Shown here in pieces: positions 32,807-45,205 of a stretch of 64,000 nucleotides of DNA. A model generated the notes under the pieces. The model was not told the DNA's origin. It saw only the letters and a program-made list of their open reading frames with translations, and ran no database searches. The stretch is from Ranitomeya variabilis (taxonomy: Eukaryota; Chordata; Amphibia; Anura; Dendrobatidae). The stretch is taken from positions 92,069,988 to 92,133,987 of the forward strand of contig NC_135238.1 in the NCBI RefSeq assembly GCF_051348905.1, written 5' to 3'. The stretch's first letter is position 1, and every line of letters begins with the position of its first letter. Position numbers and translations under genes: made by a program.

Positions 32807-32880
32807 AAGCACTGCTGACATTTGAAATCAAGATTTTCTGTTTACTAAACAGGCGCTTTGACCAACTAAGCTAAAGACAA
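32807..32880 (-). pseudogene. tRNA-Thr pseudogene, unit 28, A57 variant
   Basis: As unit 18. Confidence 0.85.
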
Positions 32881-33066
32881 AATCCACTGGTTTTATGTTG
32901 TTATGCTTGATGCCATCTTCCTTCCTTTTTGGCCCCTATACAGAAGAAATTCTTAATCTCACAATTGCACTATCAGTAGAGACGCAGCCAAGGTAAATTT
33001 GAGGTTTTACGCAAGTGAAATTCCCATTTTTAAGATAGGAAGTTTGTTTTTCAGATGATGAAAACA

Positions 33067-33140
33067 AGGCACTGCTGAGATTCGAACTCAGGATCTCCTG
33101 TTTACTAGACAGGCGCTTTAACCAACTAAGCCACAGCACC
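33067..33140 (-). tRNA. tRNA-Thr-AGT: tRNA-Thr (AGT), unit 29
   Basis: Canonical array form. Confidence 0.95.
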
Positions 33141-33587
33141 ACAAGCTGGAAAGCCTATGAAATCTAGGGAAGATGTCAGCACCAATCAAAACTTTCAAGT
33201 GGTTAACTTAGCAAGACAACATTGAGTTGAGTTTCATTCCATGCACACAGAAACGAGGAACAGGATGTAATTCTCAGTCATGAAGTCCAGCTTTAATTTG
33301 GGACTTATTTTTCTTCCAAGTTATGACACAAAATAGGCGGATTGAAGGAATTCCACGGCAGGGCCAATGGAGGAAAAATTAGGAATGATTGAAAAGTTGG
33401 TATTAAAACCCTGAGCACTGGTTTATTTCTTACAGAGTTTGCCCCATTCTAACTTTAAAAAATAGACAATGTAGGAGATAATATAAGGCCACTCTGACAA
33501 AAGCTGACATAAAATCTTCAGAGAAAGCACACTGACTGGTAAAAATAATCATTACATGTTATCTCCTTAGCGCATGAGCGCCATGTA

Positions 33588-33669
33588 GACGAGGTGGCCG
33601 AGTGGTTAAGGCGATGGACTGCTAATCCATTGTGCTCTGCATGCATGGGTTCGAATCCCATCCTCGTCG
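33588..33669 (+). tRNA. tRNA-Ser-GCT: tRNA-Ser (GCT), unit 29, canonical
   Basis: CATGTTA flank type. Confidence 0.95.
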
Positions 33670-34013
33670 GTTTAATCTGCTTGTTACACGTTGTATTGTT
33701 TTGATTTCTTTTCTAGCCCAAGCGGTAGATACTTCAAGCTTGAAAGTTTATCTTCCTTTTTAAGAAAGCTGCTATCAAACTTTGCAGAGTCAGAAGTGTA
33801 ATTCCACTGGTTTTATCTTTTAATGCTTGATGCATCCTTTATTCTCTAAAGAAAATTATATCATCTAATTCCTTTTTAAGCACTTCGACAGCAGAGATTT
33901 TTTTCTCTCAACTGCACTATGTTAGGACTGTGGTAAAGACAGGTTTAATGTCATACAAGAACAAAAGTCCTCTTTTTTTGGCTAAAATGGCCCAAACTGA
34001 GGTGAAGAAAGAA

Positions 34014-34087
34014 AAGCACTGCTGACATTCGAAATCAAGAATTTCTGTTTACTAAACAGGCGCTTTGACCAACTAAGCTAAAGACAA
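34014..34087 (-). pseudogene. tRNA-Thr pseudogene, unit 29
   Basis: CG-core form with a private change (plus strand AAGAATTTCT). Confidence 0.85.
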
Positions 34088-34265
34088 AATCCACTGGTTT
34101 TATGTTTGATGCCATCTTCCTTCCTTTTTGGCCCCTATACAGAAGAAATTCTTAATCTCACAATTGCACTATCAGTAGAGACGCAGCCAAGGTAAATTTG
34201 AGGTTTTACGCAAGTGAAATTCCCATTTTTAAGATAGGAAGTTTGTTTTTCAGATGATGAAAACA

Positions 34266-34339
34266 AGGCACTGCTGAGATTCGAACTCAGGATCTCCTGT
34301 TTACTAGACAGGCGCTTTAACCAACTAAGCCACAGCACC
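34266..34339 (-). tRNA. tRNA-Thr-AGT: tRNA-Thr (AGT), unit 30
   Basis: Canonical array form. Confidence 0.95.
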
Positions 34340-34786
34340 ACAAGCTGGAAAGCCTATGAAATCTAGGGAAGATGTCAGCACCAATCAAAACTTTCAAGTG
34401 GTTAACTTAGCAAGACAACATTGAGTTGAGTTTCATTCCATGCACACAGAAACGAGGAACAGGATGTAATTCTCAGTCATGAAGTCCAGCTTTAATTTGG
34501 GACTTATTTTTCTTCCAAGTTATGACACAAAATAGGCGGATTGAAGGAATTCCACGGCAGGGCCAATGGAGGAAAAATTAGGAATGATTGAAAAGTTGGT
34601 ATTAAAACCCTGAGCACTGGTTTATTTCTTACAGAGTTTGCCCCATTCTAACTTTAAAAAATAGACAATGTAGGAGATAATATAAGGCCACTCTGACAAA
34701 AGCTGACATAAAATCTTCAGAGAAAGCACACTGACTGGTAAAAATTATCATTACATCTTATCTCCTTAGCGCATGAGCGCCATGTA

Positions 34787-34868
34787 GACGAGGTGGCCGA
34801 GTGGTTAAGGCGATGGACTGCTAATCCATTGTGCTCTGCATGCATGGGTTCGAATCCCATCCTCGTCG
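34787..34868 (+). tRNA. tRNA-Ser-GCT: tRNA-Ser (GCT), unit 30, canonical
   Basis: Mosaic 5' flank: CAATGG with the AATTATC variant. Confidence 0.95.
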
Positions 34869-35212
34869 GTTTAATCTGCTTGTTACACGTTGTATTGTTT
34901 TGATTTCTTTTCTAGCCCAAGCGGTAGATACTTCAAGCTTGAAAGTTTATCTTCCTTTTTAAGAAAGCTGCTATCAAACTTTGCAGAGTCAGAAGTGTAA
35001 TTCCACTGGTTTTATCTTTTAATGCTTGATGCATCCTTTATTCTCTAAAGAAAATTATATCATCTAATTCCTTTTTAAGCACTTCGACAGCAGAGATTTT
35101 TTTCTCTCAACTGCACTATGTTAGGACTGTGGTAAAGACAGGTTTAATGTCATACAAGAACAAAAGTCCTCTTTTTTTGGCTAAAATGGCCCAAACTGAG
35201 GTGAAGAAAGAA

Positions 35213-35286
35213 AAGCACTGCTGACATTTGAAATCAAGATTTTCTGTTTACTAAACAGGCGCTTTGACCAACTAAGCTAAAGACAA
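35213..35286 (-). pseudogene. tRNA-Thr pseudogene, unit 30, A57 variant
   Basis: As unit 18. Confidence 0.85.
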
Positions 35287-35472
35287 AATCCACTGGTTTT
35301 ATGTTGTTATGCTTGATGCCATCTTCCTTCCTTTTTGGCCCCTATACAGAAGAAATTCTTAATCTCACAATTGCACTATCAGTAGAGACGCAGCCAAGGT
35401 AAATTTGAGGTTTTACGCAAGTGAAATTCCCATTTTTAAGATAGGAAGTTTGTTTTTCAGATGATGAAAACA

Positions 35473-35546
35473 AGGCACTGCTGAGATTCGAACTCAGGAT
35501 CTCCTGTTTACTAGACAGGCGCTTTAACCAACTAAGCCACAGCACC
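35473..35546 (-). tRNA. tRNA-Thr-AGT: tRNA-Thr (AGT), unit 31
   Basis: Canonical array form. Confidence 0.95.
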
Positions 35547-35993
35547 ACAAGCTGGAAAGCCTATGAAATCTAGGGAAGATGTCAGCACCAATCAAAACTT
35601 TCAAGTGGTTAACTTAGCAAGACAACATTGAGTTGAGTTTCATTCCATGCACACAGAAACGAGGAACAGGATGTAATTCTCAGTCATGAAGTCCAGCTTT
35701 AATTTGGGACTTATTTTTCTTCCAAGTTATGACACAAAATAGGCGGATTGAAGGAATTCCACGGCAGGGCCAATGGAGGAAAAATTAGGAATGATTGAAA
35801 AGTTGGTATTAAAACCCTGAGCACTGGTTTATTTCTTACAGAGTTTGCCCCATTCTAACTTTAAAAAATAGACAATGTAGGAGATAATATAAGGCCACTC
35901 TGACAAAAGCTGACATAAAATCTTCAGAGAAAGCACACTGACTGGTAAAAATAATCATTACATGTTATCTCCTTAGCGCATGAGCGCCATGTA

Positions 35994-36075
35994 GACGAGG
36001 TGGCCGAGTGGTTAAGGCGATGGACTGCTAATCCATTGTGCTCTGCATGCATGGGTTCGAATCCCATCCTCGTCG
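35994..36075 (+). tRNA. tRNA-Ser-GCT: tRNA-Ser (GCT), unit 31, canonical
   Basis: CATGTTA flank type. Confidence 0.95.
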
Positions 36076-36419
36076 GTTTAATCTGCTTGTTACACGTTGT
36101 ATTGTTTTGATTTCTTTTCTAGCCCAAGCGGTAGATACTTCAAGCTTGAAAGTTTATCTTCCTTTTTAAGAAAGCTGCTATCAAACTTTGCAGAGTCAGA
36201 AGTGTAATTCCACTGGTTTTATCTTTTAATGCTTGATGCATCCTTTATTCTCTAAAGAAAATTATATCATCTAATTCCTTTTTAAGCACTTCGACAGCAG
36301 AGATTTTTTTCTCTCAACTGCACTATGTTAGGACTGTGGTAAAGACAGGTTTAATGTCATACAAGAACAAAAGTCCTCTTTTTTTGGCTAAAATGGCCCA
36401 AACTGAGGTGAAGAAAGAA

Positions 36420-36493
36420 AAGCACTGCTGACATTTGAAATCAAGATTTTCTGTTTACTAAACAGGCGCTTTGACCAACTAAGCTAAAGACAA
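36420..36493 (-). pseudogene. tRNA-Thr pseudogene, unit 31, A57 variant
   Basis: As unit 18. Confidence 0.85.
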
Positions 36494-36671
36494 AATCCAC
36501 TGGTTTTATGTTGTTATGCTTGATGCCATCTTCCTTCCTTTTTGGCCCCTATACAGAAGAAATTCTTAATCTCACTATCAGTAGAGACGCAGCCAAGGTC
36601 AATTTGAGGTTTTACGCAAGTGAAATTCCCATTTTTAAGATAGGAAGTTTGTTTTTCAGATGATGAAAACA

Positions 36672-36745
36672 AGGCACTGCTGAGATTCGAACTCAGGATC
36701 TCCTGTTTACTAGACAGGCGCTTTAACCAACTAAGCCACAGCACC
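36672..36745 (-). tRNA. tRNA-Thr-AGT: tRNA-Thr (AGT), unit 32
   Basis: Canonical gene. The 3' flank of this unit and unit 33 has an 8-bp loss (CTCACTATCAG) and AAGGTCAATT, found nowhere else in the window. Confidence 0.95.
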
Positions 36746-37192
36746 ACAAGCTGGAAAGCCTATGAAATCTAGGGAAGATGTCAGCACCAATCAAAACTTT
36801 CAAGTGGTTAACTTAGCAAGACAACATTGAGTTGAGTTTCATTCCATGCACACAGAAACGAGGAACAGGATGTAATTCTCAGTCATGAAGTCCAGCTTTA
36901 ATTTGGGACTTATTTTTCTTCCAAGTTATGACACAAAATAGGCGGATTGAAGGAATTCCACGGCAGGGCCAATGGAGGAAAAATTAGGAATGATTGAAAA
37001 GTTGGTATTAAAACCCTGAGCACTGGTTTATTTCTTACAGAGTTTGCCCCATTCTAACTTTAAAAAATAGACAATGTAGGAGATAATATAAGGCCACTCT
37101 GACAAAAGCTGACATAAAATCTTCAGAGAAAGCACACTGACTGGTAAAAATAATCATTACATGTTATCTCCTTAGCGCATGAGCGCCATGTA

Positions 37193-37274
37193 GACGAGGT
37201 GGCCGAGTGGTTAAGGCGATGGACTGCTAATCCATTGTGCTCTGCATGCATGGGTTCGAATCCCATCCTCGTCG
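37193..37274 (+). tRNA. tRNA-Ser-GCT: tRNA-Ser (GCT), unit 32, canonical
   Basis: CATGTTA flank type. Confidence 0.95.
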
Positions 37275-37618
37275 GTTTAATCTGCTTGTTACACGTTGTA
37301 TTGTTTTGATTTCTTTTCTAGCCCAAGCGGTAGATACTTCAAGCTTGAAAGTTTATCTTCCTTTTTAAGAAAGCTGCTATCAAACTTTGCAGAGTCAGAA
37401 GTGTAATTCCACTGGTTTTATCTTTTAATGCTTGATGCATCCTTTATTCTCTAAAGAAAATTATATCATCTAATTCCTTTTTAAGCACTTCGACAGCAGA
37501 GATTTTTTTCTCTCAACTGCACTATGTTAGGACTGTGGTAAAGACAGGTTTAATGTCATACAAGAACAAAAGTCCTCTTTTTTTGGCTAAAATGGCCCAA
37601 ACTGAGGTGAAGAAAGAA

Positions 37619-37692
37619 AAGCACTGCTGACATTTGAAATCAAGATTTTCTGTTTACTAAACAGGCGCTTTGACCAACTAAGCTAAAGACAA
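37619..37692 (-). pseudogene. tRNA-Thr pseudogene, unit 32, A57 variant
   Basis: As unit 18. Confidence 0.85.
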
Positions 37693-37870
37693 AATCCACT
37701 GGTTTTATGTTGTTATGCTTGATGCCATCTTCCTTCCTTTTTGGCCCCTATACAGAAGAAATTCTTAATCTCACTATCAGTAGAGACGCAGCCAAGGTCA
37801 ATTTGAGGTTTTACGCAAGTGAAATTCCCATTTTTAAGATAGGAAGTTTGTTTTTCAGATGATGAAAACA

Positions 37871-37944
37871 AGGCACTGCTGAGATTCGAACTCAGGATCT
37901 CCTGTTTACTAGACAGGCGCTTTAACCAACTAAGCCACAGCACC
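37871..37944 (-). tRNA. tRNA-Thr-AGT: tRNA-Thr (AGT), unit 33
   Basis: Canonical gene with the same 3' flank deletion as unit 32. Confidence 0.95.
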
Positions 37945-38391
37945 ACAAGCTGGAAAGCCTATGAAATCTAGGGAAGATGTCAGCACCAATCAAAACTTTC
38001 AAGTGGTTAACTTAGCAAGACAACATTGAGTTGAGTTTCATTCCATGCACACAGAAACGAGGAACAGGATGTAATTCTCAGTCATGAAGTCCAGCTTTAA
38101 TTTGGGACTTATTTTTCTTCCAAGTTATGACACAAAATAGGCGGATTGAAGGAATTCCACGGCAGGGCCAATGGAGGAAAAATTAGGAATGATTGAAAAG
38201 TTGGTATTAAAACCCTGAGCACTGGTTTATTTCTTACAGAGTTTGCCCCATTCTAACTTTAAAAAATAGACAATGTAGGAGATAATATAAGGCCACTCTG
38301 ACAAAAGCTGACATAAAATCTTCAGAGAAAGCACACTGACTGGTAAAAATAATCATTACATGTTATCTCCTTAGCGCATGAGCGCCATGTA

Positions 38392-38473
38392 GACGAGGTG
38401 GCCGAGTGGTTAAGGCGATGGACTGCTAATCCATTGTGCTCTGCATGCATGGGTTCGAATCCCATCCTCGTCG
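38392..38473 (+). tRNA. tRNA-Ser-GCT: tRNA-Ser (GCT), unit 33, canonical
   Basis: CATGTTA flank type. Confidence 0.95.
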
Positions 38474-38817
38474 GTTTAATCTGCTTGTTACACGTTGTAT
38501 TGTTTTGATTTCTTTTCTAGCCCAAGCGGTAGATACTTCAAGCTTGAAAGTTTATCTTCCTTTTTAAGAAAGCTGCTATCAAACTTTGCAGAGTCAGAAG
38601 TGTAATTCCACTGGTTTTATCTTTTAATGCTTGATGCATCCTTTATTCTCTAAAGAAAATTATATCATCTAATTCCTTTTTAAGCACTTCGACAGCAGAG
38701 ATTTTTTTCTCTCAACTGCACTATGTTAGGACTGTGGTAAAGACAGGTTTAATGTCATACAAGAACAAAAGTCCTCTTTTTTTGGCTAAAATGGCCCAAA
38801 CTGAGGTGAAGAAAGAA

Positions 38818-38891
38818 AAGCACTGCTGACATTCGAAATCAAGATTTTCTGTTTACTAAACAGGCGCTTTGACCAACTAAGCTAAAGACAA
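38818..38891 (-). pseudogene. tRNA-Thr pseudogene, unit 33
   Basis: CG-core form, unlike unit 32, so the two sister units differ at their 3' ends. Confidence 0.85.
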
Positions 38892-39069
38892 AATCCACTG
38901 GTTTTATGTTTGATGCCATCTTCCTTCCTTTTTGGCCCCTATACAGAAGAAATTCTTAATCTCACAATTGCACTATCAGTAGAGACGCAGCCAAGGTAAA
39001 TTTGAGGTTTTACGCAAGTGAAATTCCCTTTTTTAAGATAGGAAGTTTGTTTTTCAGATGATGAAAACA

Positions 39070-39143
39070 AGGCACTGCTGAGATTCGAACTCAGGATCTC
39101 CTGTTTACTAGACAGGCGCTTTAACCAACTAAGCCACAGCACC
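39070..39143 (-). tRNA. tRNA-Thr-AGT: tRNA-Thr (AGT), unit 34
   Basis: Canonical gene; a private A-to-T change lies in the 3' flank. Confidence 0.95.
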
Positions 39144-39590
39144 ACAAGCTGGAAAGCCTATGAAATCTAGGGAAGATGTCAGCACCAATCAAAACTTTCA
39201 AGTGGTTAACTTAGCAAGACAACATTGAGTTGAGTTTCATTCCATGCACACAGAAACGAGGAACAGGATGTAATTCTCAGTCATGAAGTCCAGCTTTAAT
39301 TTGGGACTTATTTTTCTTCCAAGTTATGACACAAAATAGGCGGATTGAAGGAATTCCACGGCAGGGCCAAAGGAGGAAAAATTAGGAATGATTGAAAAGT
39401 TGGTATTAAAACCCTGAGCACTGGTTTATTTCTTACAGAGTTTGCCCCATTCTAACTTTAAAAAATAGACACTGTAGGAGATAATATAAGGCCACTCTGA
39501 CAAAAGCTGACATAAAATCTTCAGAGAAAGCACACTGACTGGTAAAAATAATCATTACATCTTATCTCCTTAGCGCATGAGCGGCATGTA

Positions 39591-39672
39591 GACGAGGTGG
39601 CCGAGTGGTTAAGGCGATGGACTGCTAATCCATTGTGCTCTGCATGCATGGGTTCGAATCCCATCCTCGTCG
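39591..39672 (+). tRNA. tRNA-Ser-GCT: tRNA-Ser (GCT), unit 34, canonical
   Basis: GCGGCATG 5' flank; 1234-bp unit type. Confidence 0.95.
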
Positions 39673-39802
39673 GTTTAATCTGCTTGTTACACGTTGTATT
39701 GTTTTGATTTCTTTTCTAGCCCAAGCGGTAGATACTTCAAGCTTGAAAGTTTATCTTCCTTTTTAAGAAAGCTGCTATCAAACTTTGCAGAGTCAGAAGT
39801 GT

Positions 39803-39856
39803 AATTCCACTGGTTTTATCTTTTAATGCAATTCCACTGGTTTTATCTTTTAATGC
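39803..39856. repeat. 27-bp tandem duplication, unit 34
   Basis: Same duplication as unit 27. Confidence 0.95.
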
Positions 39857-40043
39857 TTGATGCATCCTTTATTCTCTAAAGAAAATTATATCATCTAATT
39901 CCTTTTTAAGCACTTCGACAGCAGAGATTTTTTTCTCTCAACTGCACTATGTTAGGACTGTGGTAAAGACAGGTTTAATGTCATACAAGAACAAAAGTCC
40001 TCTTTTTTTGGCTAAAATGGCCCAAACTGAGGTGAAGAAAGAA

Positions 40044-40117
40044 AAGCACTGCTGACATTCGAAATCAAGATTTTCTGTTTACTAAACAGGCGCTTTGACC
40101 AACTAAGCTAAAGACAA
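40044..40117 (-). pseudogene. tRNA-Thr pseudogene, unit 34
   Basis: CG-core form. Confidence 0.85.
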
Positions 40118-40303
40118 AATCCACTGGTTTTATGTTGTTATGCTTGATGCCATCTTCCTTCCTTTTTGGCCCCTATACAGAAGAAATTCTTAATCTCACA
40201 ATTGCACTATCAGTAGAGACGCAGCCAAGGTAAATTTGAGGTTTTACGCAAGTGAAATTCCCATTTTTAAGATAGGAAGTTTGTTTTTCAGATGATGAAA
40301 ACA

Positions 40304-40377
40304 AGGCACTGCTGAGATTCGAACTCAGGATCTCCTGTTTACTAGACAGGCGCTTTAACCAACTAAGCCACAGCACC
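40304..40377 (-). tRNA. tRNA-Thr-AGT: tRNA-Thr (AGT), unit 35
   Basis: Canonical array form. Confidence 0.95.
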
Positions 40378-40824
40378 ACAAGCTGGAAAGCCTATGAAAT
40401 CTAGGGAAGATGTCAGCACCAATCAAAACTTTCAAGTGGTTAACTTAGCAAGACAACATTGAGTTGAGTTTCATTCCATGCACACAGAAACGAGGAACAG
40501 GATGTAATTCTCAGTCATGAAGTCCAGCTTTAATTTGGGACTTATTTTTCTTCCAAGTTATGACACAAAATAGGCGGATTGAAGGAATTCCACGGCAGGG
40601 CCAATGGAGGAAAAATTAGGAATGATTGAAAAGTTGGTATTAAAACCCTGAGCACTGGTTTATTTCCTACAGAGTTTGCCCCAATCTAACTTTAAAAAAT
40701 AGACACTGTAGGAGATAATATAAGGCCACTCTGACAAAAGCTGACATAAAATCTTCAGAGAAAGCACACTGACTGGTAAAAATAATCATTACATCTTATC
40801 TCCTTAGCGCATGAGCGCCATGTA

Positions 40825-40906
40825 GACGAGGTGGCCGAGTGGTTAAGGCGATGGACTGCTAATCCATTGTGCTCTGCATGCATGGGTTCGAATCCCATCC
40901 TCGTCG
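40825..40906 (+). tRNA. tRNA-Ser-GCT: tRNA-Ser (GCT), unit 35, canonical
   Basis: CCAATC flank type. Confidence 0.95.
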
Positions 40907-41250
40907 GTTTAATCTGCTTGTTACACGTTGTATTGTTTTGATTTCTTTTCTAGCCCAAGCGGTAGATACTTCAAGCTTGAAAGTTTATCTTCCTTTTTAA
41001 GAAAGCTGCTATCAAACTTTGCAGAGTCAGAAGTGTAATTCCACTGGTTTTATCTTTTAATGCTTGATGCATCCTTTATTCTCTAAAGAAAATTATATCA
41101 TCTAATTCCTTTTTAAGCACTTCGACAGCAGAGATTTTTTTCTCTCAACTGCACTATGTTAGGACTGTGGTAAAGACAGGTTTAATGTCATACAAGAACA
41201 AAAGTCCTCTTTTTTTGGCTAAAATGGCCCAAACTGAGGTGAAGAAAGAA

Positions 41251-41324
41251 AAGCACTGCTGACATTCGAAATCAAGATTTTCTGTTTACTAAACAGGCGC
41301 TTTGACCAACTAAGCTAAAGACAA
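41251..41324 (-). pseudogene. tRNA-Thr pseudogene, unit 35
   Basis: CG-core form. Confidence 0.85.
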
Positions 41325-41510
41325 AATCCACTGGTTTTATGTTGTTATGCTTGATGCCATCTTCCTTCCTTTTTGGCCCCTATACAGAAGAAATTCTTAA
41401 TCTCACAATTGCACTATCAGTAGAGACGCAGCCAAGGTAAATTTGAGGTTTTACGCAAGTGAAATTCCCATTTTTAAGATAGGAAGTTTGTTTTTCAGAT
41501 GATGAAAACA

Positions 41511-41584
41511 AGGCACTGCTGAGATTCGAACTCAGGATCTCCTGTTTACTAGACAGGCGCTTTAACCAACTAAGCCACAGCACC
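41511..41584 (-). tRNA. tRNA-Thr-AGT: tRNA-Thr (AGT), unit 36
   Basis: Canonical array form. Confidence 0.95.
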
Positions 41585-42031
41585 ACAAGCTGGAAAGCCT
41601 ATGAAATCTAGGGAAGATGTCAGCACCAATCAAAACTTTCAAGTGGTTAACTTAGCAAGACAACATTGAGTTGAGTTTCATTCCATGCACACAGAAACGA
41701 GGAACAGGATGTAATTCTCAGTCATGAAGTCCAGCTTTAATTTGGGACTTATTTTTCTTCCAAGTTATGACACAAAATAGGCGGATTGAAGGAATTCCAC
41801 GGCAGGGCCAATGGAGGAAAAATTAGGAATGATTGAAAAGTTGGTATTAAAACCCTGAGCACTGGTTTATTTCCTACAGAGTTTGCCCCAATCTAACTTT
41901 AAAAAATAGACACTGTAGGAGATAATATAAGGCCACTCTGACAAAAGCTGACATAAAATCTTCAGAGAAAGCACACTGACTGGTAAAAATAATCATTACA
42001 TCTTATCTCCTTAGCGCATGAGCGCCATGTA

Positions 42032-42113
42032 GACGAGGTGGCCGAGTGGTTAAGGCGATGGACTGCTAATCCATTGTGCTCTGCATGCATGGGTTCGAAT
42101 CCCATCCTCGTCG
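42032..42113 (+). tRNA. tRNA-Ser-GCT: tRNA-Ser (GCT), unit 36, canonical
   Basis: CCAATC flank type. Confidence 0.95.
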
Positions 42114-42457
42114 GTTTAATCTGCTTGTTACACGTTGTATTGTTTTGATTTCTTTTCTAGCCCAAGCGGTAGATACTTCAAGCTTGAAAGTTTATCTTCC
42201 TTTTTAAGAAAGCTGCTATCAAACTTTGCAGAGTCAGAAGTGTAATTCCACTGGTTTTATCTTTTAATGCTTGATGCATCCTTTATTCTCTAAAGAAAAT
42301 TATATCATCTAATTCCTTTTTAAGCACTTCGACAGCAGAGATTTTTTTCTCTCAACTGCACTATGTTAGGACTGTGGTAAAGACAGGTTTAATGTCATAC
42401 AAGAACAAAAGTCCTCTTTTTTTGGCTAAAATGGCCCAAACTGAGGTGAAGAAAGAA

Positions 42458-42531
42458 AAGCACTGCTGACATTCGAAATCAAGATTTTCTGTTTACTAAA
42501 CAGGCGCTTTGACCAACTAAGCTAAAGACAA
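42458..42531 (-). pseudogene. tRNA-Thr pseudogene, unit 36
   Basis: CG-core form. Confidence 0.85.
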
Positions 42532-42717
42532 AATCCACTGGTTTTATGTTGTTATGCTTGATGCCATCTTCCTTCCTTTTTGGCCCCTATACAGAAGAAA
42601 TTCTTAATCTCACAATTGCACTATCAGTAGAGACGCAGCCAAGGTAAATTTGAGGTTTTACGCAAGTGAAATTCCCATTTTTAAGATAGGAAGTTTGTTT
42701 TTCAGATGATGAAAACA

Positions 42718-42791
42718 AGGCACTGCTGAGATTCGAACTCAGGATCTCCTGTTTACTAGACAGGCGCTTTAACCAACTAAGCCACAGCACC
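42718..42791 (-). tRNA. tRNA-Thr-AGT: tRNA-Thr (AGT), unit 37
   Basis: Canonical array form. Confidence 0.95.
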
Positions 42792-43238
42792 ACAAGCTGG
42801 AAAGCCTATGAAATCTAGGGAAGATGTCAGCACCAATCAAAACTTTCAAGTGGTTAACTTAGCAAGACAACATTGAGTTGAGTTTCATTCCATGCACACA
42901 GAAACGAGGAACAGGATGTAATTCTCAGTCATGAAGTCCAGCTTTAATTTGGGACTTATTTTTCTTCCAAGTTATGACACAAAATAGGCGGATTGAAGGA
43001 ATTCCACGGCAGGGCCAAAGGAGGAAAAATTAGGAATGATTGAAAAGTTGGTATTAAAACCCTGAGCACTGGTTTATTTCTTACAGAGTTTGCCCCATTC
43101 TAACTTTAAAAAATAGACAATGTAGGAGATAATATAAGGCCACTCTGACAAAAGCTGACATAAAATCTTCAGAGAAAGCACACTGACTGGTAAAAATTAT
43201 CATTACATCTTATCTCCTTAGCGCATGAGCGCCATGTA

Positions 43239-43320
43239 GACGAGGTGGCCGAGTGGTTAAGGCGATGGACTGCTAATCCATTGTGCTCTGCATGCATGGG
43301 TTCGAATCCCATCCTCGTCG
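43239..43320 (+). tRNA. tRNA-Ser-GCT: tRNA-Ser (GCT), unit 37, canonical
   Basis: Flank variants as in unit 18. Confidence 0.95.
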
Positions 43321-43664
43321 GTTTAATCTGCTTGTTACACGTTGTATTGTTTTGATTTCTTTTCTAGCCCAAGCGGTAGATACTTCAAGCTTGAAAGTTT
43401 ATCTTCCTTTTTAAGAAAGCTGCTATCAAACTTTGCAGAGTCAGAAGTGTAATTCCACTGGTTTTATCTTTTAATGCTTGATGCATCCTTTATTCTCTAA
43501 AGAAAATTATATCATCTAATTCCTTTTTAAGCACTTCGACAGCAGAGATTTTTTTCTCTCAACTGCACTATGTTAGGACTGTGGTAAAGACAGGTTTAAT
43601 GTCATACAAGAACAAAAGTCCTCTTTTTTTGGCTAAAATGGCCCAAACTGAGGTGAAGAAAGAA

Positions 43665-43738
43665 AAGCACTGCTGACATTTGAAATCAAGATTTTCTGTT
43701 TACTAAACAGGCGCTTTGACCAACTAAGCTAAAGACAA
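43665..43738 (-). pseudogene. tRNA-Thr pseudogene, unit 37, A57 variant
   Basis: As unit 18. Confidence 0.85.
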
Positions 43739-43924
43739 AATCCACTGGTTTTATGTTGTTATGCTTGATGCCATCTTCCTTCCTTTTTGGCCCCTATACA
43801 GAAGAAATTCTTAATCTCACAATTGCACTATCAGTAGAGACGCAGCCAAGGTAAATTTGAGGTTTTACGCAAGTGAAATTCCCATTTTTAAGATAGGAAG
43901 TTTGTTTTTCAGATGATGAAAACA

Positions 43925-43998
43925 AGGCACTGCTGAGATTCGAACTCAGGATCTCCTGTTTACTAGACAGGCGCTTTAACCAACTAAGCCACAGCACC
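43925..43998 (-). tRNA. tRNA-Thr-AGT: tRNA-Thr (AGT), unit 38
   Basis: Canonical array form. Confidence 0.95.
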
Positions 43999-44445
43999 AC
44001 AAGCTGGAAAGCCTATGAAATCTAGGGAAGATGTCAGCACCAATCAAAACTTTCAAGTGGTTAACTTAGCAAGACAACATTGAGTTGAGTTTCATTCCAT
44101 GCACACAGAAACGAGGAACAGGATGTAATTCTCAGTCATGAAGTCCAGCTTTAATTTGGGACTTATTTTTCTTCCAAGTTATGACACAAAATAGGCGGAT
44201 TGAAGGAATTCCACGGCAGGGCCAATGGAGGAAAAATTAGGAATGATTGAAAAGTTGGTATTAAAACCCTGAGCACTGGTTTATTTCCTACAGAGTTTGC
44301 CCCAATCTAACTTTAAAAAATAGACACTGTAGGAGATAATATAAGGCCACTCTGACAAAAGCTGACATAAAATCTTCAGAGAAAGCACACTGACTGGTAA
44401 AAATAATCATTACATCTTATCTCCTTAGCGCATGAGCGCCATGTA

Positions 44446-44527
44446 GACGAGGTGGCCGAGTGGTTAAGGCGATGGACTGCTAATCCATTGTGCTCTGCAT
44501 GCATGGGTTCGAATCCCATCCTCGTCG
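44446..44527 (+). tRNA. tRNA-Ser-GCT: tRNA-Ser (GCT), unit 38, canonical
   Basis: CCAATC flank type. Confidence 0.95.
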
Positions 44528-44871
44528 GTTTAATCTGCTTGTTACACGTTGTATTGTTTTGATTTCTTTTCTAGCCCAAGCGGTAGATACTTCAAGCTTG
44601 AAAGTTTATCTTCCTTTTTAAGAAAGCTGCTATCAAACTTTGCAGAGTCAGAAGTGTAATTCCACTGGTTTTATCTTTTAATGCTTGATGCATCCTTTAT
44701 TCTCTAAAGAAAATTATATCATCTAATTCCTTTTTAAGCACTTCGACAGCAGAGATTTTTTTCTCTCAACTGCACTATGTTAGGACTGTGGTAAAGACAG
44801 GTTTAATGTCATACAAGAACAAAAGTCCTCTTTTTTTGGCTAAAATGGCCCAAACTGAGGTGAAGAAAGAA

Positions 44872-44945
44872 AAGCACTGCTGACATTCGAAATCAAGATT
44901 TTCTGTTTACTAAACAGGCGCTTTGACCAACTAAGCTAAAGACAA
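44872..44945 (-). pseudogene. tRNA-Thr pseudogene, unit 38
   Basis: CG-core form. Confidence 0.85.
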
Positions 44946-45131
44946 AATCCACTGGTTTTATGTTGTTATGCTTGATGCCATCTTCCTTCCTTTTTGGCCC
45001 CTATACAGAAGAAATTCTTAATCTCACAATTGCACTATCAGTAGAGACGCAGCCAAGGTAAATTTGAGGTTTTACGCAAGTGAAATTCCCATTTTTAAGA
45101 TAGGAAGTTTGTTTTTCAGATGATGAAAACA

Positions 45132-45205
45132 AGGCACTGCTGAGATTCGAACTCAGGATCTCCTGTTTACTAGACAGGCGCTTTAACCAACTAAGCCACA
45201 GCACC
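45132..45205 (-). tRNA. tRNA-Thr-AGT: tRNA-Thr (AGT), unit 39
   Basis: Canonical array form. Confidence 0.95.
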
